Positions 1 to 16,727 of a DNA stretch of 64,000 bases are shown here, piece after piece (within the stretch, counting starts at the first letter, position 1; every line of letters starts with the position of its first letter). A model generated the notes under the pieces. The model was not told the DNA's origin and ran no database searches. It saw only the letters and a list, made by a program, of their open reading frames with translations. Origin of the DNA: Mesostigma viride (taxonomy: Eukaryota; Streptophyta; Mesostigmatophyceae; Mesostigmatales; Mesostigmataceae); assembly GCA_009746045.1 (NCBI GenBank), contig RPFO01000165.1:3240641-3304640 (forward strand), written 5' to 3'. The position numbers and the translations under genes are program-made.

Positions 1-1
1 C

Positions 2-937
2 CCCGCACAGCCGGCAGCCCCATCGGCTTCCTCCCTCTGCAAGGATGACCTCCGCGCAGTGCTGGAGGAGCACGTGACCTGGCCGCTGGCCGAGCAGCTG
101 ACATCGCTGAACACCACGCTCAACAAGGTCGAGGCCCGGGTCTCCAACGTGGAAACCAAGGTCGTCCACAAGCTCCAACCCCAGTTCACGGCTCTACACA
201 CCGCGGAGCAGGCTTCGGAAAAGCATGCTACACTTGTCTCTCGCCTTAACCAGGTGGAGGGAAAGTGTGGCGTGCTCCTGAAGAAGCTTGAGGCCATCAC
301 CGCCCACACCGAGGCCCTGGCCACACAGGTCCCCAAGATAGCGGAGCAGACGGCCACCATTGCATCCCAGCCACCCCGGCAGGATGCTGGCGACCTCCCG
401 CCGCTCTCCTACGCGGACCTGCTGCGGTCAGCGACCGCCTCCACCACCGACGCCATCGCCACAAAGCTCCAGGAGCTGGAGAACCACCGCCAGGCCCAGC
501 AACGGGAGGTCACCGACCGCGCTCGCCGCGAGTGCCGAGTGGTGCTACGTCGCTTCCCCCAGAAGCCAGGTGAGACGTCAACCTCTCTTGCTGACGAGCT
601 CAAGAACCAGCTTCTTACCCTCATGGGCCTGGTAGGTGAGGTAGCACTGAGCGGGTGCCACCGCCTTCCCCACTCACGGGACAAGGCGGCTCCCCCACCA
701 GTCCTCCTCACCTTCCCCTCCCCTGAGGATAAGCAGCGGTTCCTCTCTCGTCGCAAGCGGTTGCACGACCTCACCTGGACGCTGGATGACGACCTCACCC
801 CCGCTCAGCAACAGCAGCGACGCGACCTGTGGCCGGAATACCTCCGCCATAAGCAGGACCCCCAGAAGCCCAAGGTGTACTGGAGGGGCGGGGACCTGAT
901 GATCAACCACAAGATGTGGACGCCCCCAGCGGGCTAG
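2..937 (+). CDS. L1 ORF1p-like RNA-binding protein, N-terminus outside window
   Basis: The frame is open from the first bases of the window to a stop at 937, so the start is not seen. From the N-terminus there is a heptad-rich coiled coil, then an RRM-like segment opening with VVLRRFPQKPGETS and closing near LLTFPSPEDKQRFLSRRK, then a C-terminal domain with DDDLTPAQQQQRRDLWP and YWRGGDLMIN. This is the order in L1 ORF1p, which trimerises and coats its RNA as a chaperone (family knowledge). It aligns along its length with the minus-strand protein at 4683-5987. No ORF2 follows; the next 460 bases are UTR. Confidence 0.7.
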   Translation, partial: PAQPAAPSASSLCKDDLRAVLEEHVTWPLAEQLTSLNTTLNKVEARVSNVETKVVHKLQPQFTALHTAEQASEKHATLVSRLNQVEGKCGVLLKKLEAITAHTEALATQVPKIAEQTATIASQPPRQDAGDLPPLSYADLLRSATASTTDAIATKLQELENHRQAQQREVTDRARRECRVVLRRFPQKPGETSTSLADELKNQLLTLMGLVGEVALSGCHRLPHSRDKAAPPPVLLTFPSPEDKQRFLSRRKRLHDLTWTLDDDLTPAQQQQRRDLWPEYLRHKQDPQKPKVYWRGGDLMINHKMWTPPAG

Positions 938-1398
938 AATAGCAATAGCCCTAGATTGTAACCCTTGGCGTCACTGCCGCTAAGGCAGCCATGCCTAGAC
1001 TATTTGCCTAGCTGTGCCAACACACCTAGTCACGTGCCGCCAACGCACGGTCCACCACCAGCCATAGCCTAGTACAGCCATGCTACGCCCTGGCTATGTT
1101 TAGCCAAGCCATGCCTATAATGGGACCCCCCCATGGATGTTGCATTAAGAATTTAGCCATGCTATGCCATGCAGAGAGATGCTCTCTGTCGAGCAGCCAT
1201 GTCCTAGCTCTTGTATAGCCATGCTGATCTTCCTCCCTCACAGGCATGCTCCCCCCCTTACCCGGGCATAGCGTGATAGACCATGAGGGTGCAGGTGCCC
1301 TGGTGCACCTAGAGCAAGGGTAGCTTACATTCCCACCCTTGCATGAAGTAGCCTAGGATGTATTAAAAGCCATATGCCCCTTCTCAGGGATATGCGCT

Positions 1399-1423
1399 AC
1401 ATTGACTCCCAACGGAGCGATGT
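1399..1423 (+). other. Conserved 3'-terminal hairpin of the L1-like family, copy 1
   Basis: ACATTG pairs with CGATGT around an inner stem CTCC/GGAG and a CAAC loop. The same inner stem and loop occur at 3815-3838 (complementary strand) and 46872-46896, while the outer stem bases differ but still pair. It sits at the 3' end of each element, where an RT template-recognition structure would be expected (inference). Confidence 0.55.
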
Positions 1424-1672
1424 TGATAATTAATTAATTAATCCCTCCAGCATGGCCAGCCTTGTAAATATGTGCATAGCCTTGACGATGGTAGCCCTAA
1501 CATGCCTAAGCAGCATTTCCTATGTTTCTCCCAGGTTAGAGTGTAGTAAGGTTGATGCCAACCAAGCCAATCAACACAACAACACCTCCTAAACTATCCT
1601 CCCCGGCATGGATGACAAACTGGGACTATGGAGGGCAAGGAACCAAGTAAAAACATGGTATATATAGCTTGC

Positions 1673-2620
1673 GCTCAGGCGGTACAGCGCCACCTCCCTC
1701 GCGGCACTCCCTCGGTCGCCTCCGTTCAATCTCCCGCCGCATTCCCTGCTCGCGTCATCGATAAACACCAGAAAACCTACGCGGGTATTCTGCACACGGC
1801 TGATTGGATTGCTCTTTTCGCGGACCTCAACGCCCAGGGACGTGCGTGGCTGTTCTCGCTTTCCTTGCGGAGTGTGGGCTCGGCGTACCTTCGTGCTCTT
1901 CCCATGGCCCCCCCATTCGCCTTGGCTCCCAGCCACTACTCGGTGGCGCTCCGGCACCAGCTATTTGCCCCGCAGCCTCTTGTTCCGGCCGGGCGGCCTT
2001 GTGGTAGCTGTGGGCAGCCGCTGGATCCCACGGGGACTCACTACCTTGCCTGCATGGGGGGCCAACAGAATCAGAATTGGTATTTGTATTTGCACACTGT
2101 CCTCCTGACGGTGGTGCTCGCCATGATTCGGTCGGTTTTCCCCCACGCGAACATCCGGTCCGAGGATGCGGATGGCGCTGCCTTCTATTCCCCCAACCAC
2201 CGGCCTGACATCGTGGTGCTGGACTTTGAGGGGGGTGGCCGGCATCTGCTTATTGACGTTTCGGTGGCGCGGCCCTTGGCTCTTAGCCACGTGGCTGGGG
2301 CCTCCCTCACGGCAGGTTACACGGCGGACCGGGCGGAGCGGGCCAAGCTCCTGGCCTACGGCGACGTCGGGCACCATCGTGTGGTGCCCTTTGTCCTGGA
2401 GGAGTTTGGGGCCATGGGGCCCCTGACCTCCGCCTTCTTCAAGGAGTGTTGCCGGCTCCGGGAGGACCGGCTGGACCTAGAGGGCCAGCGGGCCCCATGG
2501 TCGGCGCGGACCTGGACGTCATATTGGCGTCAGCGCTTGTCGGTGGCGCTGACTCGGGCCATGGCTGACATCATGCTCCGCCGTACGCGGGCTGATTTTG
2601 CGGTGCAGCAGGGCTATTAG
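1673..2620 (+). pseudogene. C-terminal end of LINE RT-endonuclease (zinc knuckle and RLE only)
   Basis: The frame equals the last 315 residues of the ORF ending at 55161. It contains the Cys-His cluster CGSCG...THYLAC and the restriction-like endonuclease signature RPDIVVLDF...LLIDVSV. All RT motifs are missing, so it cannot move by itself. An apparent ATG at 1628 lies in flanking DNA and is chance. Confidence 0.88.
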
Positions 2621-2753
2621 GTTCCTCCCGTTAGGCGTTTCCATTGGTCTTATCGTAGTATAGAGCTTTGACATGGCTCTGTATATAGGTTTATAGCTGG
2701 GCGTTTGCTTTGGTTTGAGTGATTTCACTCTGCTGTAAGTAATTATATTTTTA
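1673..2753 (+). mobile_element. 5'-truncated copy of the RLE LINE, with target duplication
   Basis: These 1081 bases match 54214-55301 almost base for base; I saw two substitutions and a 7-base gap near 2656. The insert is bounded by a 13-base direct repeat, atatatagcttgc, at 1660-1672 and 2754-2766. It begins inside the RT-endonuclease ORF, as expected when target-primed reverse transcription stops early. The near identity means a recent insertion, from the copy at 50457-55301 or a close sister. Confidence 0.9.
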
Positions 2754-2766
2754 ATATATAGCTTGC

Positions 2767-3810
2767 ATGCAGTCATGCATGTCAACCATGGTTGGCTCAG
2801 CACGTTGTAGTCTTTTCACATCATCATAACAAAGGAAAGCTCAAACAACCATTGGTGCCAGCTATCTACATGCAGTCACACAAATGCAATATCTCCAACA
2901 TCATCATCACTATAACACTTCCATCCCTGCATGATAAAATGCAAAGAAACCATTGGCGGCCCTTCACCGCATGAGCGCTGTGATGCCGCTGCGGCCTGCG
3001 AAGAGAGGGTGCGTCACTCTCAAACAACAAGAAGCGTCCATACGCACAACATCCTTGCCAGAACACGTTGTATGAAATGCCTTATACCTTCCCGAAGAGC
3101 TATAGGCTGCGACTGAAGCGGCCCTGATCACGACATCAACGAAAACAATCTAAAGCTGCCAGGTATTCGACAACACAACGGCAAGCGACGGCGAGCTATA
3201 GCTGGCGGAAACTGCCCCAAAAGAACGCAAAAAACCTCGAACGATGAGCTCATAGAAGAAAGCACCGATAGCAGATAACATTCGCGACAAATCTGTACCT
3301 TGCCCTCGTAAAGTCCCTCGCCCAGGCGCGCAACAACAGCCGTTATTCCATGGACAGGTCAGACACGCACTGCGCAGCTCTGAACAACTACTTACCGATA
3401 ATGGCCGAAAATCTGGCAAAAAGCACCAGCTCGGTTTAGAATTCGATGCAACCTATACTGCTTCACGGTCAGAACAGCCCCCCAAACCGCTATTTTGCAG
3501 CCGCTATCATGAATTCTATTTCATTCCGCGCGACCAAAAAATTCAGATTACCCCCCATGCCGATGGCATAAAAAAACAACAGCGATATTGTAAACCAGCT
3601 GATTTCCGCCACAAACTAACATCATAAACTCATCTCCTTTTAGATTCGAGTAAAATTTTTGCATTTCGCCTGCCCTAGTGTGGTAGTTTCGCCTGAACGC
3701 AGTCGCCATGGCCACTTCCGCAAGGGGTGCGCGCACCGTGCACGTGAAATTTGTGACCTTCGGTTCCGGCGCGAATTTTTGGGCGCCAAAAAATTCGGGG
3801 GTGTCCCGTC
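2767..3810. other. Intergenic DNA, no gene recognised
   Basis: No reading frame here looks like a protein. Near the right edge (3700-3800) is a segment with CGCCATGGCC and an inverted GGCGCC box that has weaker relatives at about 21170-21300 and 38690-38770. It may be a decayed dispersed repeat cut off by the half-LINE that starts at 3811. Confidence 0.4.
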
Positions 3811-3814
3811 CGAA

Positions 3815-3838
3815 ACATAACTCCGTTGGGAGTACATG
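3815..3838 (-). other. Conserved 3'-terminal hairpin of the L1-like family, copy 2
   Basis: On the minus strand ACAT and ATGT flank CTCC-CAAC-GGAG. The inner stem and loop equal those at 1399-1423 and 46872-46896. It marks the 3' end of the minus-strand half-LINE. Confidence 0.5.
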
Positions 3839-4024
3839 TAGCACATATCCCTGAGAAGGGGCATATGGCTTTTAATACATTCTGGGCTACTTCCTGCAAG
3901 GGTGGGAATGTAAGCTACCCTTGCTCTAGGTGCACCAGGGCACCTGCACCCTCATGATCTTCACACTATGCCCAGCTAAGGGGGGAGTATGTCATGTGGG
4001 GGAAGATCATCATGGCTATACAAG

Positions 4025-4471
4025 TTTTCACCTTTGCGGCGTGCCAAATCAGAATATACGCTTGGCTGATCTTGATAGTACCGGCTACGCCCCCTTCTCA
4101 AGAAGGTTCCAGCCGTGTTCAGCCCGTCTCACGTTTCGAGACTGAACAAGTCTCGAGTGCAGACACGTGTGTAGTACTCCTACACACACAGATCTCGAAT
4201 GATTTATCTAGTACCAAATCCGAAAGGCTTGCATCACTCCCCGGAAAGGAGAACTTTTGCGGATGACTGTAGGTGTAAGTTGGCAATGCCCTAGGATCCG
4301 GAGACGTCCGTCCTATAGTCAGCGAAAGTTGGTGCGAGAGGTCCCCAGTTCGATTTCGGTCGGATTCATTTGCAGATCGCGTTTTCCGCGTTTTCCGCGG
4401 ACCGGCACTGAACGCAAATGGTTCTCACCTTTGCGGTGTGCCGCACTCCGCAAATCAGAATCAGAATCAGA
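4025..4471 (+). mobile_element. SINE-like insertion in the half-LINE 3' UTR
   Basis: The 447-base insert interrupts UTR sequence that is continuous in copy 1 (around 1213). It is flanked by atacaag at 4018-4024 and 4472-4478. It ends in an AATCAG repeat, like a SINE tail, and contains CAGTTCGATTTC near 4348, which resembles a polymerase III B box. A 30-base segment (CACCTTTGCGG...AAATCAGAAT) occurs at both ends, so this could be two overlapping copies. The tRNA origin is inference; a clean A box was not identified. Confidence 0.5.
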
Positions 4472-4682
4472 ATACAAGAGCTAGGGCATGGCTTCTCGAC
4501 AGAGAGCATCTCTCTGCATGGCATAGCATGGCTAAATTCTGCGACATCCATGGGGGTCCCATTATAGGCAGGGCGTGGCTAAATTCTGAAGGCATCATCC
4601 ATGGGGGCCATTATGGGCGCACATGCGCGTGGGCCACATGCTAGGCTAAGCCTGACTAATCTACACTACTGGTATATATTCC

Positions 4683-5987
4683 CTAGTCTGAGGTGGCAGG
4701 GGGGGCCTGCCAGCTGGGCTTGTGGTCAACGTGGATGACCGCCCCCCTCCAGTATACCGGCTTCCCCCTTGCGCTCTGCCGGAGCTGAAGGTAGGACGGC
4801 CATAGCTCGCGTCGCCGCTGTTGCTGGGCCAGGGTCAAGTCGTCGTCCAGCGTGAAGCGAGTCTCCGAGAGCTTCTTGCGGCATTTAAGGAACGACAGCT
4901 TGTCCGCCATGTACTTTAAGGTGAGGAGCACGGGTGCCGGGCCAGCCTTCCCCCGCGCGCGGGGGAGGCGGACAGCCGACATGTCCAGCTCACCAGTGAG
5001 TAGCATGGGGGCAAAAATGTCGCGCTTAAATGCCTCAAGAAGGCTCGTGGAGGTCTCACCTGCCGGCTGGTCGAAGTGCTTGACGATGACATTGTGGCTG
5101 CGCCGGGCGATGTCGGCTTCCTCGCGAAGGTCGAGGGCTTGTTGCTTGAGTTGTGCCGAGATGGTGGAGGTGGTGGAGGTGGTGTGCTGCTTAAGCAAGT
5201 CCGCCCAGGTGGAGGGAGCATCGCCGGCCGGGCCAGCAGGCGCCGGCTGGGCGGCGATGTCCTTCACCGCCTGGGCGGTGAGGCCGGCGGTGTCATGCAA
5301 GCTCTCAAGGGCGGTGGCGGTGGCTCGAAGGCGTTGGTCGAGGTCGAGGAGCTGGGCTTTGATGTCGGCAGTGGAGGCGGAAATGGCAGTGGAGGTGGCG
5401 GTGAGGTGAGGAAGTTCAGCAGCCAGCGGGCCACCCATTGCTGCGACGTCAGCAGCAAGGGGGGTCACGTGCTGCTGAAAGGCTTCCATGAGGATGGAAC
5501 GGAGGGTGGGGGCGGAGATGGATGGAGCCCAGATCTCGCCATCAGAGCGCTGGAGAAGGGAGTTGAGGATGGCACGCTGGAGGACGGGGCGCGGGGAGCC
5601 GAAAACCATGCTGACGTTGTGCCAGCGACGGCCGTCGGTGACGAGGAGGCGTCCGGTGGCGTGGAGATGGATGCACAAGTCGTAAAGCGAGGCGTAGTCC
5701 CCGAAGAAGATGCAGTCCAGAGCAGCGGACGGAGACATGTTGGTCCAGTCGTGATCATCGACCTGGAAAGGTTTGAGCCGAAAGCGCGGTTCCGAGGGGC
5801 GTGAAGACCCTCCTGTTTGGTCGGCTGAGCGGGCGCGTTTAGGGTCAGGCGATGCCGATGGCGAGGCATTGAGGCCGGGAGGTTGCTGGGTGACCACCAG
5901 TGCACGACTAGTGTCACCGCTGCCTGCCGGATCTGGCGAAGCGGCAGCCTCAGCTGCCGCATTGTCAAAGGCGAGCGCATCTGCCAA
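4683..5987 (-). CDS. L1 ORF1p-like RNA-binding protein
   Basis: This intact 434-residue frame starts MADALAFDN. Residues 1-75 are low complexity with a basic PKRARS patch that could act in nuclear entry. About residues 90-175 form a compact region containing FFGDYASLYDLCIHLH that is unplaced. Residues 190-270 are a coiled coil. From about 295 the L1 ORF1p core follows: RRSHNVIVKHFDQPAGETS, then TLDDDLTLAQQQRRRELWP and YWRGAVIHVDH. The last 280 residues align with the ORF at 2-937. The protein should bind element RNA. No RT lies downstream, so it would act only in trans with an ORF2 from elsewhere (inference). Confidence 0.72.
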   Translation of the reverse strand: MADALAFDNAAAEAAASPDPAGSGDTSRALVVTQQPPGLNASPSASPDPKRARSADQTGGSSRPSEPRFRLKPFQVDDHDWTNMSPSAALDCIFFGDYASLYDLCIHLHATGRLLVTDGRRWHNVSMVFGSPRPVLQRAILNSLLQRSDGEIWAPSISAPTLRSILMEAFQQHVTPLAADVAAMGGPLAAELPHLTATSTAISASTADIKAQLLDLDQRLRATATALESLHDTAGLTAQAVKDIAAQPAPAGPAGDAPSTWADLLKQHTTSTTSTISAQLKQQALDLREEADIARRSHNVIVKHFDQPAGETSTSLLEAFKRDIFAPMLLTGELDMSAVRLPRARGKAGPAPVLLTLKYMADKLSFLKCRKKLSETRFTLDDDLTLAQQQRRRELWPSYLQLRQSARGKPVYWRGAVIHVDHKPSWQAPPATSD

Positions 5988-6020
5988 CTGCGTTGCGTCG
6001 ACAGGCGTTTGCTCGTCATA

Positions 6021-6391
6021 TATTGCGTTTTAGATTCGGAAAATTATATCAGCATGTGCGTCTTAGAAAGACGAAGCGATAGTGATATTCACGGCTAAAT
6101 TCGGTGCTCAAACGTGAAAGTTATGAGCTCCGCCGTCAGCCATGGCAAGCTCGTGGCTCGTAGTGCAGCAAAGATAATACGTGATTCCGTGAAGATTCCG
6201 TGAAGATAATACGTGATTCCGTCCATGTAATGTCATGCTATGTAAGCAACCTGGACTAAAGCCCGTGCTACATTTCACACCCAACCTCCGACGCCATATA
6301 TAATTCTGTGGTACACACGTCATGCTTGGGAGATGACAGCCTTGTTTATTCAAACCATGAAACTGAAACGTCCATTCAGTCATGCACTGGC
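6021..6391. other. Intergenic, with a short tandem repeat
   Basis: No gene is visible. A 12-30 base motif (gataatacgtgattccgtg) is repeated at 6170-6215. The segment 6248-6290 faintly resembles the 3' end of the L1-like family (caacctggact...gctacat) but lacks the hairpin. Confidence 0.35.
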
Positions 6392-6402
6392 TATATCTAC
6401 AG

Positions 6403-6563
6403 TCAATGCGACAACCAGCGCAGGCCAGAAATCGGGAGAATCTGGACCATGGTAGCTCGAGCCTGCCGTTATCTTGTCCCCGTGTTCGAGTCGTTCAGGA
6501 TGATGGAGATGAATGGTGATGGAAATGTGTAGCTTTGTGCATTGAAATTATGGCTGGCTTACG
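6403..6563 (-). mobile_element. Short 3' scrap of the Penelope-like element
   Basis: About 150 bases match 22045-22203, the 3' edge of the Penelope-like element, and partly the reverse complement of 50190-50258. An 11-base duplication tatatctacag flanks the scrap at 6392-6402 and 6564-6574. It therefore looks like an independent, severely 5'-truncated insertion. Confidence 0.6.
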
Positions 6564-6794
6564 TATATCTACAGTGTCTAAACACCACCTAAGTCATCGA
6601 TCTCATCCACCAGACCACCACATTGGGTAGCGCATTCCCTAGGTTGAAATCGTCTGCATCCTTGATGACGTTTTTGGCCAACATTAGCACCCAAGGGAAA
6701 CATGCATGTGTTTGATATAGTCATCCAAAACAAGTTCATCTGCCAAGGGCTTCGTAGGTCAATCCAAGCTGCGCGTATCGCTTTGCCACATTAT

Positions 6795-13266
<6,472 letters not shown>

Positions 13267-14770
13267 GGGGGGAGGTTGCGGGCGCTGGCTTCAACGGCCC
13301 CGCTGGATTGCTCGACTGGGCAACCAAACTGATGGATTGGGCGATTAGGTGCTTGATGGGAAGATAAAGGTCGAGATCCGGCGATTAAGTCGGCAGCTGC
13401 TCTGTGCCGGAGGGGACAGGGGAGAGGAAGGGGCGGGGGATGATAACTTAAATTGATCAAAAGCACGTAGACTGCATCACGTGGGTACCAATAAAGGAGC
13501 CTTCAACCCCTATACACAAGAGGGAGGAGGGTGGTGTATAATAGGGTGGGTGGGTTGTCATGAGTGGGGTGTTGGATGTTCGATGGATAGGTGCGGAGAA
13601 GGGAAGGCAGGGGGCCCGGGAGGGGGTGGAGGGGAGAAGGGAGGAAAGGGGGCGGGGCAGTGCGAGTGGAGGGGAAACCATGCGTAAATGACCACTTTCC
13701 AAGGCAGTAGAGAAACGGATCATGTGTGGCACACAATTGAGGGCCAACCGAGAGGGAAGAATGCCGTCGCAGAAATGTCTCCTGAATCGTGACTGTGTGA
13801 CAGGAATTCAGCACTGCTTGCTGCGCAAGCATGTCGCTGTACCAACAGACCACTTTGCATGAGGTGAGTGCAGAACACTGCGAGGTGAACGTAGAGGAAA
13901 GGTGCACAGGCAATGGCAACACATGTAAGGCTTCTTCAAAGTTTGACGGAAAGTTATCTGATAAGTAAGGCTAGGCTTCGCGAGGGCGATAAATCCTCAA
14001 CAGGGATCGGATTGCCTAGTCCTAGGGATACCAAGCGGAGATAAGGCAACTGCTTCCGCATGCCGCATAACCTAAGGAATTCAAGTGAGTGTATCCGTCT
14101 ATTGATGCGTGCCCGGAAGCCACGCCGCTTAATCCCGTGGCATGTACCTCAAAACATCGGCATCGATCTGACGTCCCAATAGACGTCAAAACGATCGTTC
14201 AGGCCAGAATGTGAGCAACCCATCAAGGTGATCCGTGGCAACACATCAAAGTGATCAAACCAGTTCGGCGGTAATTGCCGCAAGGTGAACACCAATAATT
14301 ACAAACCTTGAGCGTGACGATTATGCGTGGTGCCACCTGGGAAGGATGATCTACTGCCGACGTCAAGTCGTAGAGAACCGATTCGCGTCAGCTAGCTTCA
14401 ACGACCAAATGATGTGCGGCCAAAAGCCGACTCCGTGTTAGCCGTGCGTAGAGTAAAGACAGTACATTTTTAATGGTAAGAATAATGTAGTCGTTTCGGG
14501 GTGAACCCGGCCGTCTTGCAGTCACACGGATAGCCTATTAGTGCAGGACTTGATAAGCCCAACGCAGAGTACTTCCGTGGATGTCGAATTGTCTTGTCGA
14601 CTTGCAAAAAATGTACTGGAACTCAGGACGACAATCGACCTCAAGAGCAGATCGCTGACGCAGGGACGATGCACTGATAGCGGAGTGCTGCAGTAAGGAG
14701 GAAAGTTGCGTGCTGCGGTAAGTAGGGTGTAAGGTTTAAGGTACTGTGCCCTAGGGCCCTCTTTAACCAA
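13267..14770. other. Upstream region of host gene 1, no gene assigned
   Basis: The first 190 bases left of 13460 are the 5' flank of the minus-strand gene; no clear TATA box is seen. 13480-13700 is G-rich on the plus strand. At 13830-13863 a plus-strand ATG followed by 10 codons and GAG/GTGAGT could be a first exon of a divergent gene, but no continuation was found before the repeats at 14771. Confidence 0.35.
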
Positions 14771-15304
14771 AGTGAACAGGAGGAAAAAATGGTTTCGACT
14801 TAGGACTTGGGTTTTTTGCTAAACTTAGCCCTGACCGGGAGAAGACAAGTCTGCGGCCTGCGGGGGCTGAGAGTAAATAAGAGAAATTAAATACGAGGCG
14901 TGCATCTATGAATATATAGTTTTGGAGGCGAGTTTCTGTTGGCGTTAAGTCGTAGTATTGTACGATTGATAGATTGGTAGTGAATTGGTGGTACTGCACG
15001 ACGGTATTGGACGGAGTCCCCGGAATCCCGGTCTGGCAAGCGGATTTTGCATCTCACGGGTGGGTACATCTCACGGGTACACGACGCGGCACGATGTTGT
15101 ACAGCAAAATGGCTCGCAGAAAAGCTAGGAACCTAGGCGACTATTTGGCGCCGCGTCGGTCGTGAAGTTGTTTACTCCGTTGGATCTGCATCTACTACGG
15201 CGTTCGTGGGTTGTTTCGAAACCCGGTCGATGAGATTTAACGGAGAAGTCGGGTATATAAGTGATCCTCTCTAAGCAATCGTATGAAAATGTGAAAGTCG
15301 AAAT
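14771..15304 (+). repeat. Inverted-arm repeat family, unit 1 (5'-truncated)
   Basis: It starts at gtgaacaggaggaaaaaatgg and matches 18430-18960 and 21536-22040 closely. It has the right arm, the repeated atctcacgggtac motif and a gtcgggtatata box near 15250. Its tail (gtgaaagtcgaaat, 15291-15304) was split from the next unit by the LINE at 15305-18183, whose other side reads gtaaaagtcgaaat. Confidence 0.7.
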
Positions 15305-15440
15305 TTTTTTCGGGGAAATGGGTATATTTTATTATTAGCCAATTATGGACCAAGGAGGTGAGAGGGGAAATGAGCCGGTATCAACAAATCCTAAGTAAAG
15401 GGGGGCACACACACGTGTGGAGGTGACAGGTGCCGAAAGG

Positions 15441-16727
15441 CTAATAGGGTGCGTTATTAGACCAGGGAAGCCAGTGGACCTGAGTCATGTCGCCGTGAGG
15501 CATAATGGTGAATACCTGATTATTACGGCCCAGTAGATCATGAAAAAGCTGGAGCGGGCTGGGCTTGTCGTTATTGGGCCCTGGGTCCCACACCCTGTGT
15601 TGTTCCTGAGCCAACAGCCAGTAGCGGCGCATAGCTGCATTCCATAGGTATATAAAGCGCCGGACTACGCCGCCGCGGGTATACTCCTCGCGGACATAAA
15701 GACTGTCTCGTTGCGTATGGTCCAGATCGCGTATAGCCGGCATAGTAGTGCGCAGCCATATCCATTCTGCTTGGGAATCTGAAAGCTCGGTCCCTGGTGT
15801 GCCAGCAATACCGAAAATGATGGTATGCACGCTAATTGGGAGATTCGGTGGCGATGCAGTCCATGCGGCCCAGATGTTAATGAGCCACGTCCAAACCCCT
15901 GGGAGATTACAGAAAACGAACCGGTGCTCAATGGTTTCACTAGGGTGCGTGCACAGGCATGATGCATCATGACCAAAACGCTCGTGGAGCGTAGCGCAGA
16001 CCCCTATCGCCCTATGCATCAGAAGATGTTGTACATCAGTGGCCCTGCGGTCCACGAGAGGGTGGTCTACCGCCAGGGTAATCATCTTAACCCAAGTGTA
16101 GCCCGGCCAATGTATTCCCCAGCGGGCTCGGCCCAGATGGGGCTGATGGTACGTATGCAACAAGATATCATAACCCCAATGTGCGGTGTACTCAAAGATA
16201 CATTTGCTGGTTCTGATGTCCCCCTTGGTTAAGACCCATCCAAATTCAACCGGGTCCAGATGTAGTAAATCGAGCCGTGTGTTGCCCAGGTGTAGCCATG
16301 TAATGCTCCCAACCGGGGATAATGGGTCCGGCCGGATCATGCAAGATCTTGGCACAGACCATGGGACTACGCGTATGCGGTGACACTGGGAAGATGGCGT
16401 GTACGCATATAAGGTGGATAGTTGATACAGACACCCATTATGGCCAGGAATAGCTTCCAGCAGTTGTAGTTGGAGCCCATCATGTGGCAGAACCGTCACG
16501 ACTAAACCCTTGCACGCAGGCGTGACTCCGTCCGCGTAGAAGCTAACCCAGTCGCCGGTTATAATTGGCTTGCGTGGGGCAGTCATCAATGCATTCCACG
16601 CCGCTGGTATCGCACTTATAAGGGTTTGCCACGCTTGCAGGGAGGGCATGTGGGAGACCCAAGTGCTGACCTCGTCGTAGCTGAGCCGTCGATACGTAGC
16701 GCCGTGCCCCAGGTAGAGGTCCAGCAC
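15441..16727 (-). pseudogene. LINE ORF2 C-terminal region (Cys-His domain and tail)
   Basis: This 428-residue frame is about 55 percent alike by eye to the end of the ORF at 23178-25524. It has LAVDHPLVD, TDVQHLLMHRAIGV and the Cys-His segment CLCTHPSETIEHRF.FC, as in zf-RVT domains downstream of many plant and algal LINE RTs. It ends WLPWSNNAPY. Upstream, homology continues in a shifted frame to about 16790 (HNPYDGF), so the ORF is broken. The catalytic RT core is absent. Confidence 0.75.

Larger units (their letters stand above)
1..1424 (+). mobile_element. ORF1-only L1-like LINE (half-LINE), copy 1, 5' end outside window
   Basis: This retroposon has an L1-type ORF1 followed directly by a 3' UTR, with no reverse transcriptase between. 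The same plan lies in inverted orientation at 3811-6020, and the 3' UTRs match in blocks (for example 1154-1213 against 4477-4530, and 1320-1423 against 3815-3930). It ends in a hairpin at 1399-1423 followed by a TAAT-rich tail. HAL1 elements of mammals have the same ORF1-only plan (known). That this family borrows its RT from full L1-like LINEs such as the tail at 40512-46917 is inference. Confidence 0.65.
3811..6020 (-). mobile_element. ORF1-only L1-like LINE (half-LINE), copy 2
   Basis: This copy is inverted relative to copy 1: ORF1 at 4683-5987, then the 3' UTR running leftwards to the hairpin at 3815-3838. The 3' UTR is longer than in copy 1 because a 447-base insert with its own target duplication sits at 4025-4471. 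The 5' boundary near 6020 is only approximate. Opposite copies 2.4 kb apart could form a large hairpin or recombine. Confidence 0.65.

Noticed and set aside
1628-1672. ATG-initiated start of the ORF at 1628
   Set aside because: The ATG and 15 codons lie in flanking DNA and the target duplication; the coding homology begins at 1673.
13830-13870. First exon of a divergent plus-strand gene (MSLYQQTTLHE then GTGAGT)
   Set aside because: Only 11 codons and a donor-like site; no further exon was found in the 900 bases before repeats begin.
15195-15235. tRNA-like gggttgtttcgaaacccgg in the inverted-arm units
   Set aside because: It is a palindromic stretch; no acceptor stem, A box or cloverleaf could be built around it.
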